The notes beneath the pieces are model-generated. The model was not told the DNA's origin. It worked only from the letters and a program-made list of their open reading frames with translations, and searched no databases. Position numbers and translations under genes: made by a program. From Candidatus Wallbacteria bacterium (GTDB lineage Bacteria; Muiribacteriota; UBA6191; JACPRK01), in the NCBI GenBank assembly GCA_016213845.1, contig JACQZN010000001.1, forward strand, positions 34,235-98,234: a DNA stretch of 64,000 nt. The letters run 5' to 3'. Shown here one piece after another: positions 17,606 to 26,555 of the stretch. Numbering within the stretch: the first letter of the stretch is position 1; every line of letters begins with the position of its first letter.

Positions 17606-18025
17606 TCACATGCCCGGCTGCGGACCCGTCATGCCGACGGCCGCGGCGACCGCCGGATCGTCGTAATAGTGCGACAGCACCGTCACCTTGCAGAGATAGA
17701 AGAGGCTTCTCAGCCTCCAGCTCGGCCGGCCTTCCCACCAGAGCACACACCGCTCACGTTGAGCTCCGCCCAGGGAAGAGAAGCGCGCCAGCCCCGCTCC
17801 GGAAAAGGGCGGGGAGTACTCCAGCATCCAGAGCGCCGCGCGCGTCAAACGCACGTAGAACGGGTTCTCGCCTTCGAGCACGAGCTCCACCCGCTGCACC
17901 AGATCCACCCTGCCGAACGGCACCTCCACCGCGTCCAACGGCAACAACACCTCCGCCAGCGCGCGCAGCGTCCTCACGTTCGCCTTCGAAAGCAGCTTCG
18001 GTTCACTCCAGCCCGGGTGCGTCAT
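17606..18025 (-). CDS. small hypothetical protein, possibly gluconate 2-dehydrogenase subunit 3-like
   Basis: 139 residues, with GGAGG three bases before the ATG. No signal peptide is obvious. The C-terminal part (LFYLCKVTVLSHYYDDPAVA, then GMTGPQPG) resembles the small subunits that accompany GMC oxidoreductases, where a similar tyrosine-rich end carries a TGP motif. No GMC oxidoreductase lies beside it in this window, so the assignment is tentative. It lies alone between the PLP enzyme and a long hairpin at 18104-18181. Confidence 0.45.
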   Translation of the reverse strand: MTHPGWSEPKLLSKANVRTLRALAEVLLPLDAVEVPFGRVDLVQRVELVLEGENPFYVRLTRAALWMLEYSPPFSGAGLARFSSLGGAQRERCVLWWEGRPSWRLRSLFYLCKVTVLSHYYDDPAVAAAVGMTGPQPGM

Positions 18026-18103
18026 GCCCCTCCAGCCTAGGCCCGCCCCGCCCTCCCGTCAAGCCGGGCCGGCCCAGAGGACGAGCAGGTCCCTCGCCCC
18101 GGC

Positions 18104-18181
18104 AGAGGAAAATGGGGCCAGTCGACTTTCCCCGATTTCTGCGAAATCGGGGAAAGTCGACTGGCCCCATTTTTTTCCTCT
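18104..18181. terminator. long perfect hairpin, T-run on both strands
   Basis: The arm at 18104-18139 and its inverse at 18143-18181 pair over about 35 bases, with a three-base loop (TGC) and only a three-base length difference in the A/T tract. A T-run follows the stem on either strand (seven T on plus, four on minus). It lies just after the stop of the secretin-N-like gene (18186), so it could terminate that operon. Its length and self-complementarity look more like a mobile palindromic element than an ordinary terminator. Confidence 0.7.
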
Positions 18182-18185
18182 ACTC

Positions 18186-19157
18186 CTACTCCCCCCTGGG
18201 CGTCAGCAAGTACACCAGCGCCTCGCCGCTCTTCAGCGACGAGTTGCCCAGCACCACACCCTGGTCCAGACGCGCCAGGAACGTGGTCGAGATGACTGCG
18301 CCCTGGTCCATCGCCTTCAGCCCCGCGCGGATGCGCAGCTGGTCGCCGGCCGGGTCGACGTTGAACCCGAGAGAGAACGGGAAGACCCGCTCGGAGGCCG
18401 GGTCCTTGAAGTAGGTCTCGCTCGAGGCGTGCTCGCCGACCTGCACGCGGATCGACTGGGTCCCCAGCAGCCTCAGGCTCTTGTAGCCGAAGAGCTGCGT
18501 CAGCCGCTCGAGCAGCTTGGGGTCGAGCCCCGCAGGCGGAGCGGCCTCGCCCTTGGGATCGGCCAGGTAGACGCGCACTTCCAGCGCCAGCTGCTGCGTG
18601 CTGGGGTCGGAGCTGCCGGCTCGCCCCGAGGCGAGCGTGTCGACCACCTTCTGGACCTGGGCAAACTGCTCAGGCTCGCACTGCAGGATCAGGTTTCCCG
18701 AAAACTGGTCGACCTGGCACGAGGCCACGATGCCCAGCCGGTCGATGATCTTCGCCAGGTCGAAGAGCTGGTTCTTCGTCCCCACCTTCGGCTTCACGAA
18801 GTACACCTGGGTTCGGCTGCGGTCCCGGCCCAGCTCCCTGGGTGGAAGCGGCGGCTGCGGCGGAGTCCCGGGGAGGCCTCCGAACGCGCGCTCGTGGCCG
18901 AATGGCGGCGGCATCGGCGGGCGCGGGCCTCCGCCGCGCGGCCCGTGGGGGGGCTGACCGGCCGGCTCGAAGCCGGGTCCGCCATCGGGAGCAGGTTGGT
19001 GGGGCTGTTCTCCCGGCGGAAGCGGTCTGGCTTTGTGCTCTCGGACCTGCGGCTGCGGCGGTTGCTCTGGCTGTGCCAGCAACTGCCCTCCCGCCGCGGC
19101 GACCAGAGTTGCCAGCACCAGCGTGAGGGTTCTCGTGTTCACACTTCGACCAATCAT
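18186..19157 (-). CDS. exported secretin-N-domain-like protein
   Basis: 323 residues from the ATG at 19157, with GGAGG seven bases upstream. A signal sequence (LTLVLATLVAAAGGQLLA) is followed by a Pro/Gly/His-rich low-complexity stretch (about 30-110). Next is a domain with YFVKPKVGTKNQLFDLAKII and GNLILQCEPEQFAQVQKVV, which resembles the ring-forming N domains of secretins. The C-terminal half has beta-rich text ending in SLKSGEALVYLLTPRG. There is no secretin pore domain. It is the third gene after an ECF sigma factor and its anti-sigma, so it is probably part of that regulon. Its role is unknown; a pilus, secretion or envelope-sensor function is possible. Confidence 0.6.
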   Translation of the reverse strand: MIGRSVNTRTLTLVLATLVAAAGGQLLAQPEQPPQPQVREHKARPLPPGEQPHQPAPDGGPGFEPAGQPPHGPRGGGPRPPMPPPFGHERAFGGLPGTPPQPPLPPRELGRDRSRTQVYFVKPKVGTKNQLFDLAKIIDRLGIVASCQVDQFSGNLILQCEPEQFAQVQKVVDTLASGRAGSSDPSTQQLALEVRVYLADPKGEAAPPAGLDPKLLERLTQLFGYKSLRLLGTQSIRVQVGEHASSETYFKDPASERVFPFSLGFNVDPAGDQLRIRAGLKAMDQGAVISTTFLARLDQGVVLGNSSLKSGEALVYLLTPRGE

Positions 19158-19194
19158 TTCAATTCCTCCTTCGGATGTTGTGACTCTACGATGA

Positions 19195-19758
19195 CTACTG
19201 TTCTCCACCCGTGATGACCCAGAGGATTGGAGTTTCGCCCGAAGCGCCAGAGTCGAGCCGCAGCGCGACACTCCCCGGGCCCGCGTCCACTCCGATCCCT
19301 TCCGCAAGCGAGCTCGATGGCAGGCGCGCCAGCACCAGAGCCGTCGCTCCGTCGCCCGGTTCGACCGCCGCCGATTGCCGTCCAGGCGCCTCGACCACCT
19401 CGGGCGCGCGGCTGACGACCGCGACCAGCGCGACCGCCATGCCCAGCGCCAGCGCCGGCCTCCACGTGAAGGCCAGCAGCCCGTCCCACCAGGACGGCGC
19501 CAGAGCCGCTCCATCCAGTGTCGCCAGTCGTGACAGCACCCGGCTTCGGCTGGCCGCCAGCTCCTCGGCCGATGGCTCGAGCGACCTGCGCAGCTCGAGC
19601 TCCACCGCAGCAAACGTCTCTTGTTCAGTCCGGCACCCTGCGCAGCTCGCCAGGTGCGCATCGAGGAGGCCGGCCTCACCGCCCGCGAGCTCCCCGTCCA
19701 CCCGGGCGGAGAGGAGCTCGCGCATCTTGGCGCACTCGGGGCCTGTCGGTCCTTGCAT
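19195..19758 (-). CDS. zinc-finger anti-sigma factor
   Basis: 187 residues. The N-terminal zinc-binding anti-sigma motif is seen as AHLASCAGC (HxxxCxxC) with an upstream Cys in GPECAKM. A single membrane segment (WRPALALGMAVALVAVV, about 99-115) and a short periplasmic tail follow. GAGGAGG lies upstream of the ATG at 19758, and the gene starts 15 bases after the sigma-factor stop. This is the normal arrangement for a membrane-bound inhibitor that holds its ECF sigma factor until an envelope signal arrives. Confidence 0.88.
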   Translation of the reverse strand: MQGPTGPECAKMRELLSARVDGELAGGEAGLLDAHLASCAGCRTEQETFAAVELELRRSLEPSAEELAASRSRVLSRLATLDGAALAPSWWDGLLAFTWRPALALGMAVALVAVVSRAPEVVEAPGRQSAAVEPGDGATALVLARLPSSSLAEGIGVDAGPGSVALRLDSGASGETPILWVITGGEQ

Positions 19759-19773
19759 CGTCCATCAGCCTCC

Positions 19774-20346
19774 TCAGTCGTTTCCCAGCCAGGCGGACAG
19801 CCGCTCCTTGAGAAGCTGGCGAGCCGCTGAGATCCGGGACCGGACGGTCCCGACGGGACAGCCGACCGTTCCCGCGATCTCCTCGTAAGAGAGCTTTCCG
19901 TGTGTCGCCAGCACCAGCGGCTCCCGGAACTTCTCCGGCAGTGCCGAAAGTGCCCGGTTCATCTCGTCGGCCAGCGCGTTCGTCTCGGCGCGAGCACTCG
20001 GGCCGGCCTCCGGCGCCGCCGCGTGGGCCTCTTCACCATCGCCCCAGGCGTCGACCCGCTTGCCGGACCTCAGCCGCACCACGTCGACCGCCTGGCAGTA
20101 CGCCATCCGATAGAGCCACGGCCGAAACCGCGACGCCTCCCGCAGCTCCTCGCGCCGCCTGTGAACGCAGAGGAAGACCTCCTGAACCACGTCCCAGGCG
20201 TCCTCCCGGCTTCCCGTCACCCGGTGGGCCAGTCGGAACACGCTCGGCTGAAACCGGTCCAGCAGCACCTCGTAGGCTGCCCGGTCACCCTGTTGCATGC
20301 GCTCTACCACGCTCTCCAGCTCCTCCATTTCGTTCTCGTCTCGCAT
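19774..20346 (-). CDS. RNA polymerase ECF sigma factor (sigma-70 family)
   Basis: About 190 residues from the ATG at 20346; a second ATG at 20328 is also possible, and neither has a strong Shine-Dalgarno. Region 2 is visible as AWDVVQEVFLCVH with FRPWLYRMAYCQAVDVVR. Region 4 is ALPEKFREPLVLATHGKLSYEEIAG followed by GTVRSRISAARQLLKERL. It heads the leftward operon with the anti-sigma and the secretin-N-like gene, and is divergent from the kinase gene across about 90 bases. A shared regulatory region is therefore likely. Confidence 0.9.
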   Translation of the reverse strand: MRDENEMEELESVVERMQQGDRAAYEVLLDRFQPSVFRLAHRVTGSREDAWDVVQEVFLCVHRRREELREASRFRPWLYRMAYCQAVDVVRLRSGKRVDAWGDGEEAHAAAPEAGPSARAETNALADEMNRALSALPEKFREPLVLATHGKLSYEEIAGTVGCPVGTVRSRISAARQLLKERLSAWLGND

Positions 20347-20437
20347 GTGGAGTCGTGGCGCCGCCCCCCCGAGTTCGAAAAAATGTTTCAGGGTCGGCTC
20401 CCACTCTACGAGAGTCCGTGCCCGCGGCGGAACCGGC

Positions 20438-22891
20438 ATGGCACACTCGCCTGCGATGGCAGTGGTGGCTGGCTTCTCCAGGGCGTTCCTCGATCGCTAC
20501 CGCGTCGTGCGCCTCCTGGGCGAGGGCAGCATGGGCGAGGTCTACGAGGGTCTGCAGCTCCACTTGGACCGCCGGGTCGCCATCAAGCTGCTGAAAGCCG
20601 ACGACTTCCACGACAGCGAGAACCGCAAGCGCTTCGTCGACGAGGCGCGCATCCTGGCCCGGCTCGCCCACACCAACATCGTCACGCTCTACGACGCCGA
20701 CGTCGACGGCGACCGCCCCTACATCGTCATGGAGTTCGTCGAGGGCCGCACGCTCCAGCGCATCATCGACTACCGCGGGCGACTCTCTCCCCACGAAGTC
20801 GCCCCCCTGGCGGCCGGGCTCATCGACGGCCTGGTGTATCTGCATTCGGCCAACGTCCTGCACCGCGATCTCAAGCCCGAGAACGTCTTGATGGAGGGCG
20901 GCACCCACCCCAAAGTCGTCGACTTCGGCCTGGCGCGCGCCGCGGGCGGCCGCCGCCTGACGGCCGACGGGTTCAGCGTCGGCACGCCGATGTACATGGC
21001 CCCCGAGCAGTTCATGGGCCGCGAGGCCAACACGAGGACGGACATTTACTCCCTGGGGATGACCCTCTTTCACGCGTTGACCGGATCGTTCCCGATCTCG
21101 CTCGGGCAGCGCGCAGAGCTGCTGCGCGCCAAGCTCCTGCTCACGCGCCAGCAGCTGGCTGCCACTGCCCGCGACCTCCCCGGCCCGCTCGTCGATGTCC
21201 TGGCCCGATGTCTGGCGCCCGGGCCAGACGATCGCTTCGAGTCGGCCGCGGCCCTGCGCGCTGCCCTGGAAACCGCCTTCGAAGTACCCCACGAGAGCCG
21301 GCCCCCCCGGCCGGCGCCCGCCCCCCCGAAGCCGGTCCGAACCCGGCCAGGCGCCGCCTGGCTGGCACTCGTCACGGTCCCGGCCGTGGCGCTGGGTACG
21401 GTCGCGCTGGCGCTCCTGGTGCGGCGCGAGCTACCGGCACCCCGGGGGCCTGCTGCTCTACACGGCAGCGCGCGACCCGTGGCCGCAACCGGCGGCCGCT
21501 CTCTGCCTGCCTTCGCGCGCATCAGCGTCGCCCCCGACCACGCCCGGCTGTTGCTGACGCTGGCCACCACGGGCCCGTCGACTCTCTCGTGCGGTCCCCC
21601 AGGGCTTCCATCCGCCATCGAACGCCCGGTGGCCTCTGGCACGCGGGAGCTGATCCTGGACCGTCTGACGCCCGGGACCGACTATCGCCTCACGCTGTCC
21701 GGCACCACCGCCGCCGCCGTCGCCACATTCCGGACGCTCGAGCGCGAGCCGGAAAGCGGCGCGATGCTCCTGGAGACCAGCAGTTGTGAGGCCGAAGACC
21801 TGGCCGTCGCCTCCGACGGCGAGACTGTCTCGGTGGCCTGGATCCGAAAGCCCGCCAGCGGCCGCTCCACCCTGGTTCTCCGCGAAAGCCCGGACAGAGG
21901 CCGCACCTGGGGCCCGGTGGCCGAGCTCCCGTTCGATCCGCCGTTCGAGGACCCGGTTCATCTTTTGTGGACAACAGCCGGCCTCCTGCTCAGCTGGACG
22001 AACGGCGGCGACGGCGACCACGCGACCCTGTGGTCGGTCCGCCCGCTCGGCCGTTCGAAACCACCCGCGCTCCTGCACCCCGGCCCGGACGGACCCGTCG
22101 AGGGCCATCAACGCTGGTCGCCGCCCGGGAGGCTCCCCACGAACAGCCCGGGCTGGACACTCGCCGTGCGCCCCGACGGCCGGCTCGACGTCGTGGCGCG
22201 GGCTCGAGGCCCCGTGCCCCACCTGCTGGAGCACGCCCTCTGGTCGCCGCTCCCGCCTCCCGGGGCCGGCCCCCTCGCGCCGCCGACCTTTCTGCCGGCC
22301 TTCACGCAGCGCTCGATCTACTGGATGCAGGCCTTCTCGGCTCCCGGCGGGCCCGGAGTGGTCCTGGCCGACCATCACGAGGCCGAAGACAAGCCGGTCA
22401 TCTTCTGGACTTCGGCAGGCCAACACGGCTGGTCTGCCCCCCGCGCACTGACGCTGGCCGAGGAGCTGCCACGCCATCCGGCGGCAGTCGACACGGGCAA
22501 GCGCATCGTCGTCGCCTACGAGAATCGGCTCGGCATGGCCGTCCTGGCCAGCGCCGACGGCGGCGCCGACTTCGCCCGGAACCCCTCCATCCTCCCCGAG
22601 CGCTTCATCGCGAAGCGGCCAACGCTTGCGGCCAGAAACGGCGAAGCGATCCTGGCCTGCCAGTGCTACGGCATGGGCGGGGTGGTCGGCCGCCGCGGGA
22701 TCGCGCTGCTCCGCTCCAGGGACGGGCTGTCCTGGAGCCAACCGACTCGATTGCGCCTCTGGCTCTTTGAGCCTAGGGACCTCCGCATAGCCTTCGCAGG
22801 CGAGCGGCTGCTCGTCTTTCAGATCGATCACATGAAAGGCCTGATGCTGCTGGATGCCCCCAGGCTGGACGACTTGCCGGCCGCTCCGTAA
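20438..22891 (+). CDS. membrane Ser/Thr protein kinase with extracytoplasmic BNR/Asp-box-like sensor
   Basis: 817 residues from the ATG at 20438; another in-frame ATG follows at 20456. The kinase domain (about 21-285) has the glycine loop LGEGSMGEVY (27-36), AIK with Lys50, HRDLKPEN (142-149, catalytic Asp144) and DFG (Asp162). One transmembrane segment lies at about 305-328. The outer part starts with a fibronectin-like strand pattern, then has Asp-box-like repeats (ESPDRGRTWGP, ASADGGADF, LRSRDGLSWSQP), which suggest a sialidase-type beta-propeller. It is divergent from the ECF sigma operon, so both may sense envelope or extracellular signals. Confidence 0.88.
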   Translation: MAHSPAMAVVAGFSRAFLDRYRVVRLLGEGSMGEVYEGLQLHLDRRVAIKLLKADDFHDSENRKRFVDEARILARLAHTNIVTLYDADVDGDRPYIVMEFVEGRTLQRIIDYRGRLSPHEVAPLAAGLIDGLVYLHSANVLHRDLKPENVLMEGGTHPKVVDFGLARAAGGRRLTADGFSVGTPMYMAPEQFMGREANTRTDIYSLGMTLFHALTGSFPISLGQRAELLRAKLLLTRQQLAATARDLPGPLVDVLARCLAPGPDDRFESAAALRAALETAFEVPHESRPPRPAPAPPKPVRTRPGAAWLALVTVPAVALGTVALALLVRRELPAPRGPAALHGSARPVAATGGRSLPAFARISVAPDHARLLLTLATTGPSTLSCGPPGLPSAIERPVASGTRELILDRLTPGTDYRLTLSGTTAAAVATFRTLEREPESGAMLLETSSCEAEDLAVASDGETVSVAWIRKPASGRSTLVLRESPDRGRTWGPVAELPFDPPFEDPVHLLWTTAGLLLSWTNGGDGDHATLWSVRPLGRSKPPALLHPGPDGPVEGHQRWSPPGRLPTNSPGWTLAVRPDGRLDVVARARGPVPHLLEHALWSPLPPPGAGPLAPPTFLPAFTQRSIYWMQAFSAPGGPGVVLADHHEAEDKPVIFWTSAGQHGWSAPRALTLAEELPRHPAAVDTGKRIVVAYENRLGMAVLASADGGADFARNPSILPERFIAKRPTLAARNGEAILACQCYGMGGVVGRRGIALLRSRDGLSWSQPTRLRLWLFEPRDLRIAFAGERLLVFQIDHMKGLMLLDAPRLDDLPAAP

Positions 22892-22930
22892 GTCTTCATT
22901 GGACCGCGCGGACGCGCTACCCTGTTGCCC

Positions 22931-24184
22931 ATGCCAAACGCGATCGAAGTCGAGCTGGTGGCCACGGGGGACGAGCTGATGTCGGGGGCCATCTCGGACA
23001 CCAACGGCGCGTTCGCCGCGGGCGTGCTGCGCGAGCTCGGCGTCGCCGTGAGGAGGATGTCCGTCGTCGGCGACGGCCTCCAGGACATCGTCTCCGCGCT
23101 CACGGAATCGGCCGCTCGCGCGGCAGCCGTCATCGTCTGCGGAGGCCTGGGGCCTACCGAGGACGATAGGACCGCGCAGGCCGCTGCCCGATTCGCGGGA
23201 GTGCCGCTGGCCCGGAGCGAGGCTGCACTGGCCCACATCCGGGCCATGTTCGAAAAGCTGGGAGTGCCGATGACCGCCAACAACGAGAAGCAGGCCGATC
23301 TCCCCGCCGGCTCGGAGCTCCTCGACAACCCGGTCGGGACCGCCGTCGGGTTCATGGTCGAAGCGCGCGGCTCGAGGCTCTTCTTCCTTCCCGGCGTGCC
23401 GCACGAGTACCGCAGGATGCTGCGCGAGCAGGTCGCACCCAGGCTGGCGGCGCTGGGCCGCTCCGAGGTGCGTCACGCCGTGCGCGTGCTGCGCCTCTTC
23501 GGCATCGGCGAGAGCAAGCTGGAGACCGAGCTGGCCGGGATCTCCATCCCCGCGACCGTCACCATCGGATACCGGGCGACCTGGCCCGAGCTGCACTTGC
23601 GTCTCTACGCGTCGGGTACCTGTGAGCTCGAAGCCGACCTGGACGCCGCCGAGCGCGCCATTCGCGAGCGGGCCGGCGTCCGCGTCTACGGCACGGGCGA
23701 CGCCACACTGGCGCAGACGGTGGGGCGGCTCTTGCTCGAGCGCGGCTGGCGGCTGGCCACGGCCGAATCATGCACGGGCGGTCTCCTCGGCGCCGTCTGC
23801 ACGGAGGCCGCGGGCGCCTCTGACTGGTTCGAGTGCGGTCACGTCACCTACTCCAACGCCTCGAAAACGCGCTTCCTGGGTGTCGCTCCCGGGCTCCTCG
23901 CGGCCCACGGCGCTGTAAGCCGCGAAGTGGCCAGCGCGCTCGCCTCCGAAGCACGCCAGCGCGCCGGCGTAGAGCTCGCCCTCTCGATCACGGGCATCGC
24001 TGGCCCCGCAGGCGGTACCCCCGAGAAGCCCGTCGGCACCGTCTGGATCGGCCTGGCGACTGCGAAACGCGTGAGCTCGAAGCTATACCACTTCCCCTAC
24101 GACCGCGAACGGGTTCGCCAGCGCTCCGTCTGGACCGCCCTCGACCGCGCCCGCCGGTGCCTGCTGGAGCTGGCGGAGGACTGA
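22931..24184 (+). CDS. cinA: CinA-like protein: molybdopterin-binding-like domain plus nicotinamide-nucleotide amidase
   Basis: 417 residues from the ATG at 22931; a TTG two codons earlier is less likely. The N-terminal half is the MoaB/MogA-like domain (VATGDELMSG, CGGLGPTEDD, FFLPGVPHEY). The C-terminal half is the PncC deamidase (ATAESCTGGLLG, SITGIAGPAGGT, KPVGTVWIGL). In other bacteria the enzyme recycles nicotinamide mononucleotide and hydrolyses damaged ADP-ribose compounds. It begins 39 bases after the kinase stop on the same strand and may be co-transcribed. Its end faces the molybdenum hydroxylase large subunit. Confidence 0.92.
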   Translation: MPNAIEVELVATGDELMSGAISDTNGAFAAGVLRELGVAVRRMSVVGDGLQDIVSALTESAARAAAVIVCGGLGPTEDDRTAQAAARFAGVPLARSEAALAHIRAMFEKLGVPMTANNEKQADLPAGSELLDNPVGTAVGFMVEARGSRLFFLPGVPHEYRRMLREQVAPRLAALGRSEVRHAVRVLRLFGIGESKLETELAGISIPATVTIGYRATWPELHLRLYASGTCELEADLDAAERAIRERAGVRVYGTGDATLAQTVGRLLLERGWRLATAESCTGGLLGAVCTEAAGASDWFECGHVTYSNASKTRFLGVAPGLLAAHGAVSREVASALASEARQRAGVELALSITGIAGPAGGTPEKPVGTVWIGLATAKRVSSKLYHFPYDRERVRQRSVWTALDRARRCLLELAED

Positions 24185-24236
24185 AGAGCCCGCAGTGCCG
24201 CAGTGCCGGTCCGGGCGTGAGCTCGCTACCTGCCCG

Positions 24237-26555
24237 CTACTCCATCCTGCGGCCCCGTGCCCGCAGCTTCAGCGCCTTCAGCACCTTCTCGGCGGTGAAG
24301 GGGGCCTCGCGCAGGCGGATGCCGATGGCGTCGTAGATGGCGTTGGCGATGCAGGGCATCGGGCCGTTGATGGAGATCTCGCTGACGCTCTTGGCGCCGT
24401 AGGGACCGGTCGGTTCCCAGGTCGGCACGAGGATCGTCTTGATGGGCGGGGCATCCTGCGTGTTGAAGATCTTGTAGTACTGCCAGGTCGCGTTTCGGGG
24501 GCGGCCCTTGGGGTCGAAGCAGATCTCCTCGACCAGGGCGTAGCTGATGCCGTTCAGCACGGCGCCCTCGGTCTGGCCTTCGGCCAGCCTGGGGTTGATG
24601 GCGGTGCCGCAGTCGACGGCGGCGACGTACGACAGGACCGTGACCTGGCCGGTCTCCTCGTCGACCTCGACCTCGCAGAAGTGGGCTGCGAAGGGCGGGG
24701 GCGAGGTATGGGTGATGTGGCTGGAGCTGCCCATGATCTGGAACTGGTCCAGGATGTAGAGCGAGTGGAGAGCGACCTCCTTGAGGGAGAGCCGCCGCCC
24801 GTTGGCCATCACGACCATGCCGTCTTGCAGGATGGCGTCGGCGGGGTCGGTCTCGAGCATCTTGCCGGCGACGTGCAGGATCTGGTCGCGGGCTTGCTCG
24901 GCCGCTTTCTTCACGGCCATACCGGAGAGGAACGTGGTCGACGAAGCGTAGGCGCCGACATCGAACGGCGTCATGTCGGTGTCGGACGAGTAGACGACGA
25001 TGTCGCTCTCGCGAATGCCGAGGACCTCCGCGGCGATCTGCGCCAGCACGGTGTCGGAGCCCGTTCCCAGATCGGTGGCGCCCATCAGGAGGTTGAAGGA
25101 GCCGTCCTCGTTCATCTTGATGGTGGCCGCGCCCATGTCGATGCCGGGGATGGAGGAGCCCTGCATCAGGCAGGCGACGCCGACGCCGCGCTTGATCGGG
25201 CCCTTGCCCTTCGGCTTGCCGTGCTTCTCGCGCCAGCCGATCTCACGCGCTCCCAGGTCGATGCACTGGTCGAGCCCGCAGCTCTCGATGGACTGCGCGA
25301 CACCCTCGCGACCCTCGCCCAGCGCCTTGAAGACGGGCGAGGATTCGCCCAGCCGGATGTGATTGCGCTTGCGAAACTCGAGCGGGTCCATCGCCAGCCG
25401 TTCGGCCATCTCGTCGATCAGGCACTCCATCGCGAACGCGCCCTGGGTGGCCCCGTACCCGCGGTAGGCGCCGCCGACCGGCATGTTGGTGTAGACGGCG
25501 CGCATGTTGAACTTCACGTTCTTGGCGCGGTAGAGCGGAAGCACCTTGCTGCCGGTGTTGCAGCCCACGGTGAGCGCGTGGGTGCCGTAGGCCCCGGTGT
25601 TGCTGATGACGTCGAGGTCGAAGTCGGTGATGGTGCCGTCCTTCTTCAGGCCCGAGCGCAGGTGAATGATCATCGGATGGCGCGTTCGCGCGGAGATGGT
25701 CTCTTCGGCGCGCGTGTACTCGAGCTTGACGGGCCGATGCGTCGCCAGCGCCAGGGCGGCAACGATCTGTTCGTTCAAGACCTCTTGCTTGGCTCCGAAG
25801 CCCCCGCCCACGCGCGGTTTGATGACGCGGACGCGCTTCACGGGGACCCTCAGCGCCTGGGCGACGATGCGTCGGGCGTGAAAGGGGACCTGGGTGGAGG
25901 TGCGGATGACGATCCGATCCTGCTCGTCGAACCAGGCCATCGTGATGTGGGGCTCGATGGGGCAGTGCTGCGCGTACTGGGTGACGAACGTGCGGTCGAA
26001 GATGTAGTCGGAGTCCTCGAAGAAGTTCTTGCCGACGGAGAAGCCGACCTCGGCGGCAAGGTTCTTTTCCGGGTCCGCGATCCGCAGCGAGTCTTCCTCG
26101 TCGTGGATCTTGGGCGCGTCGTCATCCATCGCGTGCTCGGCGTCGAGCACGGGCGTCAGGATCTCGTAGGTCACCTTGATGGCGCGCACGGCGCGCTCGG
26201 CGGCATCGCGCGTCTCGGCGGCGACGGCGGCGACGCGGTCGCCCACGAAGCGCACCTTCTTATCGAGGACATAGCTGTCGTAAGGCGAAGGTTCCGGATA
26301 GCCCTGTCCCGCGGTCGTGTGCGGCACTCGCGGCAGGTCCTTGTGGGTCAGGATGCAGACGACGCCCGGGATCTTCTGGGCCTGGCTGATGTCGATATCG
26401 AGGATCTTGGCGTGGGCGTGCGGGCTGGCGAGGAGCTTGGCCCAGAGCATGCCGCGGACGTGGACGTCGTCCACGTACTGGGCGCGTCCGGTGGCCATGG
26501 AGAGGCCGTCGATCTTGCGGACGCTCTTGTTGACGGTGACGAGGGGCTGCTTCAT
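24237..26555 (-). CDS. xanthine dehydrogenase-family molybdenum-binding subunit (XdhD/CoxL-like)
   Basis: 772 residues, complete for the family. The N-terminal aldehyde oxidase/XDH a/b hammerhead fold is followed by the Mo-cofactor domain with GGGFGAKQ (about 250), AYRGYGATQGAF, TDLGTGSDTVLAQIAAEVLG, and a GPYGAKSVSEIS segment carrying the likely active-site Glu. The start overlaps the 2Fe-2S subunit stop (ATGA, 26552-26555), implying translational coupling. With the FAD and iron-sulfur subunits it forms a three-protein hydroxylase. The closest known grouping, from context with ygeW/ygeY/arcC and a mocA-like gene, is the selenium-dependent-type purine hydroxylase. The exact substrate is not shown by sequence. 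Confidence 0.9.
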   Translation of the reverse strand: MKQPLVTVNKSVRKIDGLSMATGRAQYVDDVHVRGMLWAKLLASPHAHAKILDIDISQAQKIPGVVCILTHKDLPRVPHTTAGQGYPEPSPYDSYVLDKKVRFVGDRVAAVAAETRDAAERAVRAIKVTYEILTPVLDAEHAMDDDAPKIHDEEDSLRIADPEKNLAAEVGFSVGKNFFEDSDYIFDRTFVTQYAQHCPIEPHITMAWFDEQDRIVIRTSTQVPFHARRIVAQALRVPVKRVRVIKPRVGGGFGAKQEVLNEQIVAALALATHRPVKLEYTRAEETISARTRHPMIIHLRSGLKKDGTITDFDLDVISNTGAYGTHALTVGCNTGSKVLPLYRAKNVKFNMRAVYTNMPVGGAYRGYGATQGAFAMECLIDEMAERLAMDPLEFRKRNHIRLGESSPVFKALGEGREGVAQSIESCGLDQCIDLGAREIGWREKHGKPKGKGPIKRGVGVACLMQGSSIPGIDMGAATIKMNEDGSFNLLMGATDLGTGSDTVLAQIAAEVLGIRESDIVVYSSDTDMTPFDVGAYASSTTFLSGMAVKKAAEQARDQILHVAGKMLETDPADAILQDGMVVMANGRRLSLKEVALHSLYILDQFQIMGSSSHITHTSPPPFAAHFCEVEVDEETGQVTVLSYVAAVDCGTAINPRLAEGQTEGAVLNGISYALVEEICFDPKGRPRNATWQYYKIFNTQDAPPIKTILVPTWEPTGPYGAKSVSEISINGPMPCIANAIYDAIGIRLREAPFTAEKVLKALKLRARGRRME

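Noticed and set aside
19157..19679. Longer upstream start for the secretin-N-like protein
   Set aside because: It would run through the anti-sigma gene; a strong GGAGG and signal peptide support the ATG at 19157.
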